From: Lasioglossum baleicum
Lineage: Eukaryota > Arthropoda > Insecta > Hymenoptera > Halictidae
DNA length: 64,000 nucleotides
Direction: 5' to 3'
Assembly: GCF_051020765.1 (NCBI RefSeq)
Contig: NW_027469083.1
Location: 310,001 to 374,000 of the forward strand
Of this stretch, positions 20,810 through 29,390 are shown one piece after another. The notes beneath the pieces were generated by a model. The model worked only from the letters and a program-made list of their open reading frames with translations. It was not told where the DNA came from and did no database searches. Positions within the stretch are counted from its first letter, which is position 1. Each line of letters starts with the position of its first letter. Made by a program: the position numbers and the translations under genes.

Positions 20810-22607
20810 TGTGACGTCGGTCGCACCTCCGACGTTAGCTTTAAGACTACATGTAAAATTAGATACATAAGAGCGAGCGTTCCCCTTTAAAGATTCCAAA
20901 ACTCCTAAAAATCCTTCATAACAATGAATCCTTAACACCACGTACATCTGATTGAAATCCATCAACATAACCCTAAATCCAAAATCTGTCAAATTCCTAA
21001 AATAGCCAAAAATGGCCCAAACTCGAAGATTGAAATATCATTGGACTCGTGAGCGAAAATCATGAAACTAACCTAAAAATTTGTAGGTTATGTTCTCAAT
21101 TCGCGTTTGTTTAGACTTTACCAAAATTTCGATTTTTGGTAATTTTCAAAAGTACTTAGAATATTTTCAAACATATGATCGGTCGACAAATGATGTCAAC
21201 TAATCATATGACATATAAAATTTAAATCGAAACGCCTTGCAAGAGCAAGCGCTCGAAAATATTCTAAGTCCCAATTTATTTAAATAAATAAATAGGTACG
21301 CCAATGGTTACCACTTAATTTTCGAGTCCTGCACCACTGGGAACGAAAACTGCTGACTCTAGTGCGGCGGCCATCGCGCTGTTTACGACGAAGACCGGCA
21401 CAAAGAGGACACGGTCCCCTTTTGCGAAGTCAGCATTTTTCGGACGAACGTTGTTCGTCGATGAACGTTCGATTCTCCCCAGTCCTCTCCGGGGACCCGA
21501 GTGGGTCAGTCGAGTTTTCGTCAATCTTCCAAGTCCAGACTATTTAGACATAGTCTTTCCAAATCCAGATTGTTTAGACACAATCTTTCCAAATCCATAC
21601 TGTTTAGACACAGTCCCTAATACCATTCAGTAATATCGTATTCTTATTCGTTTAATTCAAACATTACTTCGTTTATTCAATTAAACATTTTTATTGCGTT
21701 TCATATTTCGTACTTAGTACGTATTTCGATTTCGTTAATAATAAGCACCTTTACCTTTGTATTCTTTTACGTTTATAATATACTTTGTTTTACCAGAGTC
21801 AATCTAAATCCCAATTATTATTTCCTTGCTCCTAACTTCGTAGTTTGAAGTGACACGTTGTTAGTTAGAGATAGAGTTCTCACTGGAAAGTTCGCGAATA
21901 GTATTCCTTATTCAATTTCCTGTTACGTGTTCGCGTACGTGCGTGATAGTGATAGACTTGCTCGCATAGCAAGCTCCGCAGCATCCACGTCCGTTTTCTC
22001 GAATCAAAATATCGTCAACCACGCGGACGATATTCGCGAGATAAATTCACGGGATCGTACAGCGTCCACGTCCGTTTTCGCTAGTTAAAATATCGTCAAT
22101 CACGCGGACGATATTCGTGAGTTAGATTCACGGTATCGTACAGCGTCCACGCCCGTTTCCTCAACGAGCGCATCCGTCTACAATACCGTAGCCGCCAGCT
22201 GTCCACCATTGGAGGTCGTTCCTGCCAAATATTGACGTGACAGAATTTGGCGCAGTCGTCAATCCTTGAAGGTCGTTTCCAGCCATTTGGATCAACGCCT
22301 GTCAAGCAGAGAGGACCGAATTCAAGGCCATCAGCGCAACCGTAGCTGTTCATCCGTTGCGAACTCATTTCTCGTGTCAATCGACAAACAAGCGAAGCGT
22401 AAAAGTAAGTGGAACATATTATCGCGTATGTTTCAGGGTCGCGTGCATCATTCATCTGTGTAAGACTGCATGCAGGTGTCGGCATCGGGTCCTAGTCTGT
22501 TGATAAAAAGACCAACACTTTTATTAAATGTCAGTCAGTGGAAGAGCAGAGTAGCCGGGCCGCGGTATTCTCTTCTCTTGCTCTTATAGCCCCGCCAGGA
22601 CGTGACA
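20810..22607 (+). repeat. E6 5' LTR, family A
   Basis: 1798 bp. Sub-features: terminal stem-loop (20814-20820 with 20829-20835); nested inverted repeats CTTAGAATATTTTC (21155-21168) with GAAAATATTCTAAG (21255-21268), and CATATGAT (21172-21179) with ATCATATG (21203-21210); AT-rich AAATAAATAAAT near 21286; the three-hairpin array (21537-21614); an internal LTR-end plus PBS-like motif (22234-22258); and TTTTATTAAAT followed by TCAGTCAGT near 22520-22540, which resembles a TATA-like box and insect initiator. The initiator reading is inference. Confidence 0.93.
21537..21614 (+). repeat. Three tandem hairpins with co-varying stems in the A LTR
   Basis: 30-bp units. Each has the loop TTAGAC and a different but self-complementary stem: AGACTAT/ATAGTCT (21537-21556), AGATTGT/ACAATCT (21567-21586) and ACTGT/ACAGT (21599-21614), separated by TTCCAAATCC. 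The same array occurs in every full A LTR. Confidence 0.85.
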
Positions 22608-23093
22608 AATTTGGCGCAGTCGGTAGGACACTCGTTGGTCACCGATGTTAGAGACACCGTCAACACTTTTGTAGGATACGTCATGTGTCCTACCTCTGCC
22701 AAAATTTGTTGTGACAAATTTGGCGCAGTCGGTAGGACAGTCGTTGGTCACCGATGTTAGAAGCACGGCATCGAGGAATAAAAATAGAATCAGTGTTAGC
22801 ACGCGAACCCCTGCGCGTTCCATCATTGTTTGACAATTTAACGCAGTAGACTTAGAGTCCGTGAAAGCATAGTGTCAGTTAAAAGTGCGACGGGCAGTGA
22901 AGGAAATGCCCTTTCGCCCACGTTACATACTCAAATTATTTTTCGCGATGTTCGTACTCAGTACAAATTCATCGAGAGTTTTAGTGAACGTTAAAGTGCG
23001 ACGGGCGGTTTAGAAAACGCCCCTTCGCCCACGTTATATAGTCGGATTATTTTTCGCGAATTTCATACTTAGAAATTTTCAAGCGACGCAATC
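22608..23093 (+). other. E6 leader: duplicated primer-binding sites and tandem hairpins
   Basis: PBS copy 1 is 22612-22629 (TGGCGCAGTCGGTAGGAC). A 51-base block containing LTR end, spacer and PBS (22602-22652) is repeated at 22711-22761, giving PBS copy 2 at 22721-22738; an inverted degenerate copy lies at 22686-22708 and can pair with copy 2. Further on, a 111-bp tandem repeat contains two hairpins, GGGCA/TGCCC (22892-22911) and GGGCG/CGCCC (23003-23022), upstream of the gag ATG. The position suits an RNA packaging signal. Confidence 0.85.
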
Positions 23094-24401
23094 ATGGAAA
23101 CGCGTAGCGAGGCTAGAAAGAAGGTTCCTCCTACGGAAGAGGAATTAATTGAATTCCAGAAAGATTTAGCTCGTAGAGAAGCAGCTCTCATTAATCAAAC
23201 CGCCGCGTTGACTCAACTCAAATTGCAATACGAAACAGAAACGCGTGAGCAGAGAGTAACGTACGAGGATATACGCCGCGAGATAGCAGAAATCCGATCG
23301 GCCAGAGATTCTCAATCAATTCCAGCTAGCCCAGTCGTTGCGCCCCGCGAACCCATAATGCACGATTCTTCGAATTTCACCGTTAAACAAGCGGTTGAAC
23401 TTGTGCCTACCTTTGACGGCACCTCCATAACCGTGCTACAATTCGTTCGCGCGTGCAAGCGAGCCTTGGAAGCTGTTCCAGCCACAGCTGAGCGTACCCT
23501 CACTAGATTAGTATGCAATAAGCTTAGAGGACAGGCATACGCCGCGATTGAAGACGTAAATATTAACACAATCTCTGAATTGTGCAACCGCCTGAAAGAT
23601 GTACTAGGCCCATATAAATTCATCGATCAGTATCGCGGAGAATTAGCTTCGATACACCAGGGACAGTCCGAGCACGTGTTGAATTATATTACGCGAGTAA
23701 AGGACCTTAGAACGGCGATCATAGATTCAGGCCGCGGGGTCCCCAATCTAGACGAGATTGACAAATTCACAATTGATTGTTTCATGCGTGGTCTTATCCC
23801 AGCGCTTCGAGCCGAGGTCAGGCTCTGTGCGTCACTCGAATTACAGAAAATATTCGATGAAGCAGTAACCGCGTACAAACAGTACGAGCTTGACCGTGTT
23901 CGTTATCGCGACGACGGACGCCGCGTTGCATTCTCCGACTCTCGTAATCGCACACCAGAGCGATCAAGCAACTCTTATTATGATAGGAATGCGCCTGAGC
24001 AGCGCAACAGATCTTCGGAAAGGAAAGATCAACGACCTTCCTTTTCACCTCGTGAATCCTGGCGAGACAGGAAATCCGATAACAGAGACGCGTATCGCTC
24101 TCCTCCTCCGCGACGTCACGAACCGTCGCAATCAAATCAGCGCGAAACGTATAAACGCGAAGATCGCGCTTCCCAGTCCCCAGGTCGCGATCGCTTTCCT
24201 ACGGAGAATCGGAAGTATTGTAAATATTGTAAGCGCACGGGACATGACATACACGAATGTCGCCGCCGCGAATATTACAATAAAAATGAGTCGGTAAACG
24301 AATCAAGCCTCCCGACAAACGCGACCAAAGGACGGGAGGCATCCCAAGAGAATCGCCAAAAGGCAACACAGCTGGCCGTCATCAGCGACGACCAGCAGTA
24401 G
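23094..24401 (+). CDS. gag: E6 Gag polyprotein, family A
   Basis: 435 codons, intact. Residues about 11-75 form a charged heptad-like coiled coil. Residues about 95-280 are the capsid-like region (FVRACKRALEAVP, GPYKFIDQYRGELASIHQ, VKDLRTAI). A long Arg/Ser/Pro-rich segment follows, rich in RS, RD and RE pairs, then one CX2CX4HX4C zinc knuckle (CKYCKRTGHDIHEC, about residues 375-388). It builds the particle and binds genomic RNA. Pol overlaps it in the -1 frame; I found no canonical slippery heptamer. It differs from sister copies by a Val for Gly after the knuckle. Confidence 0.94.
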   Translation: METRSEARKKVPPTEEELIEFQKDLARREAALINQTAALTQLKLQYETETREQRVTYEDIRREIAEIRSARDSQSIPASPVVAPREPIMHDSSNFTVKQAVELVPTFDGTSITVLQFVRACKRALEAVPATAERTLTRLVCNKLRGQAYAAIEDVNINTISELCNRLKDVLGPYKFIDQYRGELASIHQGQSEHVLNYITRVKDLRTAIIDSGRGVPNLDEIDKFTIDCFMRGLIPALRAEVRLCASLELQKIFDEAVTAYKQYELDRVRYRDDGRRVAFSDSRNRTPERSSNSYYDRNAPEQRNRSSERKDQRPSFSPRESWRDRKSDNRDAYRSPPPRRHEPSQSNQRETYKREDRASQSPGRDRFPTENRKYCKYCKRTGHDIHECRRREYYNKNESVNESSLPTNATKGREASQENRQKATQLAVISDDQQ

Positions 24402-24556
24402 ATGAAATTCGAGTAGATGGGAGAGATAACCCGGACGGTCAGCAGAATGAACGACCATCCGCGAAATTAGTCTCGGCAATAAATCTCGCGCCGGACTCCC
24501 CTATCCCTCGAATAAAAGCAAAATCGTCACTCTTCTCAAAAGAGTGTGAGTTCCTC

Positions 24557-27500
24557 TTGGACACCGGGTCCGAGGTCAACTTAATCCGAGCGTCTGGTAT
24601 CAAATCTGACGTTCATCTAAAAACTGACAGCGTCATACACGTCCATGGCGTGACAGAAGGAGAAATTGCGACCCTCGGTTATATCAATGCGGAGCTAGCA
24701 GATTCCATTAAAGTCACGCTACACGTTCTGCCTGACAGTTTTCCAATTAATATAGATGGTATCTTAGGCTCCCCCTTCTTCAGAGAGGGAGCAGAGATAT
24801 CATTTGCGAAGGAATGCGTAGAGTATAAAAACCTACGTATTCCCTTTTCGAATCCTCGGGAATATACCGTCGAAAGCCGTACCGCCGCCTGCATAGCCGT
24901 CAACGTAAAGGGCCCAAGCGAAGGGTATGTGCGAAAAGTAGATGTAAAACCCGATGTGTTCTTAGGTGATTGTTTAGTCACCAACCGTAACGGAAAGGCA
25001 TACCTGCGATGCTTTAACGCATCGTCCGAAGTGGCGTCCTTCTCCCTGCCTACGTTGGAGGTGGAAGAGATCGAGGTTCCCTTTTCGAATATTCAAGCCG
25101 AAGTCAATTCGGACTTATTCAATGCTCGTGCGTGCCGCGCGCACGAGACGATCGTTAACGATCAACTCGCGTCTTCTATTAATTCCGGTAACCATTCCGA
25201 CGATTCCGGTAGCCATCCCGATTTCCTAAACAATTCCGGTAACCATCCCGATCACTCATACTCGAAACCCTTTATGAAAGGCTTCGAATTCATACCCAAA
25301 AGGGTCCATTCCATTACCAAGTCCCGTAATGCTCGCGTTAATGAGCTTATGGAAACTATTCCCATGGATCACCTCGATCACGACGAGATAGACCATGTCA
25401 AATCTTTATTGGAGGAGAATAATGATCTCTTCCACCTTCAAGGGGATCGTCTGGGGAAAACTAACGCTGTAACACATAAAATCCCCACGACGGACGACAT
25501 CCCCGTACATACCAAGCAATACCGGTATCCGCCGATTCACAAAGAGGAGATCGACAAACAAATGTGTGAACTCTTACAAAATGATATAGTCGCACCCTCT
25601 AGTTCACCGTATAACTCCCCTTTGTGGATCGTACCGAAGAAAGCGGATGCCGAAGGAAATAAGAAATGGAGAATGGTAATTGACTATCGCGCTTTAAACG
25701 AGAAGTCAATAGCAGACGCTTATCCACTGCCCAGCATAAACGAGATCTTAGATCAGCTGGGTAGTGCCAAATATTTTAGCGTATTTGATCTGGCAAGCGG
25801 GTTTCACCAAATAGGCATGGAAAAGGAGGACGCCGCAAAAACCGCCTTCTCAACTCCGTTCGGACATTACCAGTATAATAGAATGCCGTTCGGATTGCGT
25901 AATGCGCCGGCTACGTTCCAGCGACTAATGGATACGATTCTAACCGGTCTCCAGGGTAACGAACTCTTCGTTTATCTTGACGATATAGTCATATACGCGC
26001 GTTCCCTAGAAGAACACAAAGCGAAATTTGATAAATTGGCTCGCCGATTGAGAGCCGCCAATTTGAAATTACAACCGTCTAAATGCGGGTTTTTGCACAG
26101 AGAGGTAGCTTACCTAGGACACCAGATTAGCGAGGATGGCGTACGGCCATGCCCTAAAAAAATTAACGCGGTCCAAAATTATCCTCGACCGAAAAACGCA
26201 AAGAACGTCCGCGAATTTTTAGGTCTAGCGGGCTATTACCGCAGATTCATAGATAGATTCGCTCATATTTCCAAACCCCTCACCCAACTCCTTACCAAGG
26301 ATACGAAATTCGTGTGGGGGTCAAAGCAGGAGGAAGCCTTCGAGACTTTACGACAGGCATTGTGTACGGAGCCTGTCCTCCAGTACCCAGATTTTGGGAA
26401 ACCATTCAACGTAACTTGCGACGCCTCAGGGTACGCGATCGGCGCTGTCCTAAGCCAAGGCGACGTGGGAAAGGATCGCCCTATCGCGTACGCGTCACGT
26501 ATCCTTCACGGCGCTGAACTAAACTACTCCACAATAGAAAAGGAGTGTTTAGCCATAATATTCGCCGTCCAATATTTCCGCCCGTACATTTACGGCAGGA
26601 AATTCTTACTCATCACCGATCACAGACCGCTGGTGTGGATGACATCCGTAAAGGATCCCACATCCCGGCTCCTCCGGTGGAGATTAAAATTGGCAGAGTT
26701 CGAATACCAGGTTATCTACAAACCTGGCAGAGCCAACTCTAATGCGGATGCCCTATCCCGGAATCCGGTGGCATTGCCCATCTCATGGACCGATTCAGAG
26801 GAAACGACTCCGCCTAGGACGCCATTGTCAAGCCCGGGGACTCCTCTTTTCGACGCACGCCGCAGGAAGAAAGATAGAGACGATTCAATTCTCATGCCTC
26901 CACCGAAGTCAATGCCCCCAAAAAGGAGAAGATCATCGGCAGCCTCGTCACCGGGACCATCGATGGGTACGCCATCGCATTCTGATGACCCCCGCGCAGC
27001 ATCCCCGCCTCTTATTTCAATCGCCGATCAAGGATTACTACGGGATCTGGGAGTCGAAGAAACTCTTTCCTTTTCTCCTATATTTCCGCCTTCCTTGACC
27101 GGACCAGATGTCTTCGATGAGCGAGAAGAGAGTATTCCCTCAGAAGAAGAAGAAGAAGAAGAAGAAGAAGAAGAAGAAAGCAATCCTACACCACGTAGAA
27201 GAAGAATAATTCATACAAGAGACCGATTAATAATGAGAAGGGACAATTTAGTTTGCTTCATAACGATGGACGGACGGCCCATCGATCTCGGGGCCGTAGA
27301 TCTCTATAGACAAGGCAAACTGGCCAAATCCCAAGACTTACTCCTACATAGAGCTAGGGTAACAGATCACGGTAAATACAAGTTAATCCAGATACCGATT
27401 AAACAATCACCGCTTCATGAGGTATCTGCAGACGACCTCAAAGAATGTCTTAGAACGTTGATCGACGTTGTCAACGAGCTCGCGTTGGAATCCTTTTCAA

Positions 27501-29203
27501 TCTCTAAAACATTCCTCGACCATTTGTCGAGAGAATACGTGGTCAATCTACTCACAGAAACATTCGAGGACACACCAGTCCAAATATTTCTCTGTTCGAA
27601 CGAGGTCCAAATCCCCGCTGAGGATAGAAGGATGGAGATCATCACGGAGAACCATGTATCAGCGTATGCCGGCCATAAAGGCATAACCAAGACATACAAA
27701 AGGATAAGAGAAAAATACTGGTGGAACAGCCTCAAAAAGGACGTAACCAACTACGTTAACAATTGCCTGAGTTGCCAGCGTAACAAGTTAACAAGAGTAA
27801 AAACTCGCCTACCAATGAAGTTAACGGATACGCCCGGCAGGGCGTTTGATAAGGTCTCGCTAGACATCGTGGGACCATTACCCACTACCGAAGATGGCAA
27901 CACGTATGTAATGACGATGCAAGACCTTCTTACAAAGTACTCCGTCGCAGTGCCGCTCAAATCTACCGACTCCGTCAGTACAGCAAACGCCTTCATCGAC
28001 CACCTGATATGTCGCTTTGGAACGCCTAAGGCAATATTAACGGATCAAGGGACTAACTTCACAAGCTCCCTTATGAAGGCTATCGCAAAAAGATTCAGGA
28101 TTACACGCCTCCAAACCACTGCTTTCCACCCACAAAGCAACGGATCCATTGAGAGATCGCATCATGTACTGACGGAATATTTGAAGCAGTACGTCAACAA
28201 AAATAACTGGGATAAATGGATAAACTTGGCAATGTTTAGCTACAATACCAGCGTACACGAGGGAACAGACTTCACCCCACACGAGTTGGTATTCGGTTCC
28301 CTGGCCCGTGTTCCTTCCTCTGATTCCCATCTCTACGCAGTAGAGAACGAGTCCTACGCAGGTTACCTCTTTGACCTACAAAGAAAGATAAGCGAGACAC
28401 AATCCCGCGCGCGCGATAATTTAGTAGCGGCAAAGCAGAAATCAAAGACTTATTATGATAGGAAGATTAACCCCGTGCAGTTCACGGTAGGCGAACAGGT
28501 ATACTTGTTAAAAGAACCTCGTAAAGGAAAATTCGACGCGCAATATACTGGACCGCATGAGATAATAGAAATGCTTGATACGAACAATGTCAAATTACGA
28601 ATAGGAAACCATTTCAAAATTGTCCATGCAAATAAGATTAAACGTCTTCCAGGTAGCCCGAGACAGGACACGCGTCAGCGAAATATTGTAACTGCAAACT
28701 TAATCTCTGATCCTTCTAAGAAAGACGATAGCGAGCCAAGGGTCCAACCAGAGGAGTCAGCTTACGAGACTCTTCACTCCTCATCCGATCAAGCTCCGAG
28801 TCACATTGCGGATCCCATAGCTATCCACGACAGAAAAATGTGCGGACCGATGGGAGGAAGACGGCCGACCGTGCTGAAAGCTCACCGATACATGAGACGA
28901 TACAACAACACTATCTGTTACAATGGGATAGTTCGAGTGGCTTGCAACGGCAAGTTGCTGTGCCGCAACTGCAGCCAATACACCCGAATTGTTAGAGTGG
29001 AACGATGGGAGCATCAGCGGATGTATAACATCCCAAATAGATGCGAGTATTGCGGAATAAGGCTATGCACCGAAACACCAGTATTGGAGTGCATCCCTTG
29101 CGGACAGATTCTATCGGCAAGATGGATCGCACAACGGGACGACCCTGACTGGATATCCGATAGTTCCAGCGATGACACCGATTCAGACAATGGTGACATT
29201 TAA
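24557..29203 (+). CDS. pol: E6 Pol: protease, RT, RNase H, integrase, fused Cys-rich C-terminus
   Basis: 1548 codons counted from the Leu codon of LDTGS; the frame is open upstream into the end of gag (-1). Protease DTGS is at residues 2-5 and ILGSPFF near 70. A short minisatellite spacer follows. RT spans about 300-520 with YLDD at 473-476. RNase H starts near 615 (CDASG, Asp 622; TDHRPLVW). A Pro/Ser-rich insert holds a PPKRRR basic motif and a poly-Glu run coded by a GAA microsatellite. The integrase zinc site is H1033, H1040, C1070, C1073; the DDE triad is D1103, D1163, E1199 (35-residue spacing kept). The GPY/F-type module is near 1310-1350. The Cys-rich module follows from residue 1428. 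All catalytic residues are present, so replication and integration functions are expected. Confidence 0.95.
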   Translation: MDTGSEVNLIRASGIKSDVHLKTDSVIHVHGVTEGEIATLGYINAELADSIKVTLHVLPDSFPINIDGILGSPFFREGAEISFAKECVEYKNLRIPFSNPREYTVESRTAACIAVNVKGPSEGYVRKVDVKPDVFLGDCLVTNRNGKAYLRCFNASSEVASFSLPTLEVEEIEVPFSNIQAEVNSDLFNARACRAHETIVNDQLASSINSGNHSDDSGSHPDFLNNSGNHPDHSYSKPFMKGFEFIPKRVHSITKSRNARVNELMETIPMDHLDHDEIDHVKSLLEENNDLFHLQGDRLGKTNAVTHKIPTTDDIPVHTKQYRYPPIHKEEIDKQMCELLQNDIVAPSSSPYNSPLWIVPKKADAEGNKKWRMVIDYRALNEKSIADAYPLPSINEILDQLGSAKYFSVFDLASGFHQIGMEKEDAAKTAFSTPFGHYQYNRMPFGLRNAPATFQRLMDTILTGLQGNELFVYLDDIVIYARSLEEHKAKFDKLARRLRAANLKLQPSKCGFLHREVAYLGHQISEDGVRPCPKKINAVQNYPRPKNAKNVREFLGLAGYYRRFIDRFAHISKPLTQLLTKDTKFVWGSKQEEAFETLRQALCTEPVLQYPDFGKPFNVTCDASGYAIGAVLSQGDVGKDRPIAYASRILHGAELNYSTIEKECLAIIFAVQYFRPYIYGRKFLLITDHRPLVWMTSVKDPTSRLLRWRLKLAEFEYQVIYKPGRANSNADALSRNPVALPISWTDSEETTPPRTPLSSPGTPLFDARRRKKDRDDSILMPPPKSMPPKRRRSSAASSPGPSMGTPSHSDDPRAASPPLISIADQGLLRDLGVEETLSFSPIFPPSLTGPDVFDEREESIPSEEEEEEEEEEEESNPTPRRRRIIHTRDRLIMRRDNLVCFITMDGRPIDLGAVDLYRQGKLAKSQDLLLHRARVTDHGKYKLIQIPIKQSPLHEVSADDLKECLRTLIDVVNELALESFSISKTFLDHLSREYVVNLLTETFEDTPVQIFLCSNEVQIPAEDRRMEIITENHVSAYAGHKGITKTYKRIREKYWWNSLKKDVTNYVNNCLSCQRNKLTRVKTRLPMKLTDTPGRAFDKVSLDIVGPLPTTEDGNTYVMTMQDLLTKYSVAVPLKSTDSVSTANAFIDHLICRFGTPKAILTDQGTNFTSSLMKAIAKRFRITRLQTTAFHPQSNGSIERSHHVLTEYLKQYVNKNNWDKWINLAMFSYNTSVHEGTDFTPHELVFGSLARVPSSDSHLYAVENESYAGYLFDLQRKISETQSRARDNLVAAKQKSKTYYDRKINPVQFTVGEQVYLLKEPRKGKFDAQYTGPHEIIEMLDTNNVKLRIGNHFKIVHANKIKRLPGSPRQDTRQRNIVTANLISDPSKKDDSEPRVQPEESAYETLHSSSDQAPSHIADPIAIHDRKMCGPMGGRRPTVLKAHRYMRRYNNTICYNGIVRVACNGKLLCRNCSQYTRIVRVERWEHQRMYNIPNRCEYCGIRLCTETPVLECIPCGQILSARWIAQRDDPDWISDSSSDDTDSDNGDI
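27136..27178 (+). repeat. GAA microsatellite coding poly-Glu in E6 pol
   Basis: About a dozen GAA codons in frame between RNase H and integrase. They sit in a disordered insert with basic and Pro/Ser-rich stretches. Such trinucleotide tracts change length easily, here without frame loss. Confidence 0.85.
28838..29203 (+). CDS. Cys-rich, acid-tailed ORF in the env position (E6)
   Basis: 121 codons from an internal ATG (MCGPMGG) in the pol frame. Cysteines fall in zinc-binding-like pairs: CYNG, CNGKLLCRNC, CEYCG, CTETP and CIPCG. The end is strongly acidic (SDSSSDDTDSDNGD). Two homologues stand as separate ORFs in E9 (62095-62505 and 61442-61843), one of which also starts MCG, so independent expression from this ATG is plausible, while in E6 it is also the C-terminus of Pol. 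I do not recognise the family. A zinc-binding regulator or nucleic-acid binder is a guess from composition only. Confidence 0.65.
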   Translation: MCGPMGGRRPTVLKAHRYMRRYNNTICYNGIVRVACNGKLLCRNCSQYTRIVRVERWEHQRMYNIPNRCEYCGIRLCTETPVLECIPCGQILSARWIAQRDDPDWISDSSSDDTDSDNGDI

Positions 29204-29390
29204 GCGGAAGCCAGTGATAGTGCCAGTGTCGGAGAATTCCGAACCCGTCCTCCCTTGACGAAACGAACGTTAATTTGCGATTCCCTTGACCCAGCGTTGC
29301 GAGACAGGGATGACATTTCAGTGCATCCTGTCTACCGCCACCCAGAGGCAGAGATTCCACTGCGTGAAATCTCTTCTCTAAGGGGGGAGG
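29204..29390 (+). other. E6 3' untranslated remnant of env tail and polypurine tract
   Basis: From AGTGATAGTGCCAGTGTCGG onward the sequence is nearly identical to the env tail of E7, but there is no env upstream, so it is untranslated here. It includes the PPT-proximal stem AGAGATTCCAC/GTGAAATCTCT (29350-29374) and the polypurine tract AAGGGGGGAGG (29380-29390). Confidence 0.88.

Noticed and set aside
24340..24401. Canonical -1 slippery heptamer at the gag-pol overlap
   Set aside because: Pol is in the -1 frame, but no X-XXY-YYZ heptamer is evident in gag phase near the stop, so I do not mark a frameshift site.
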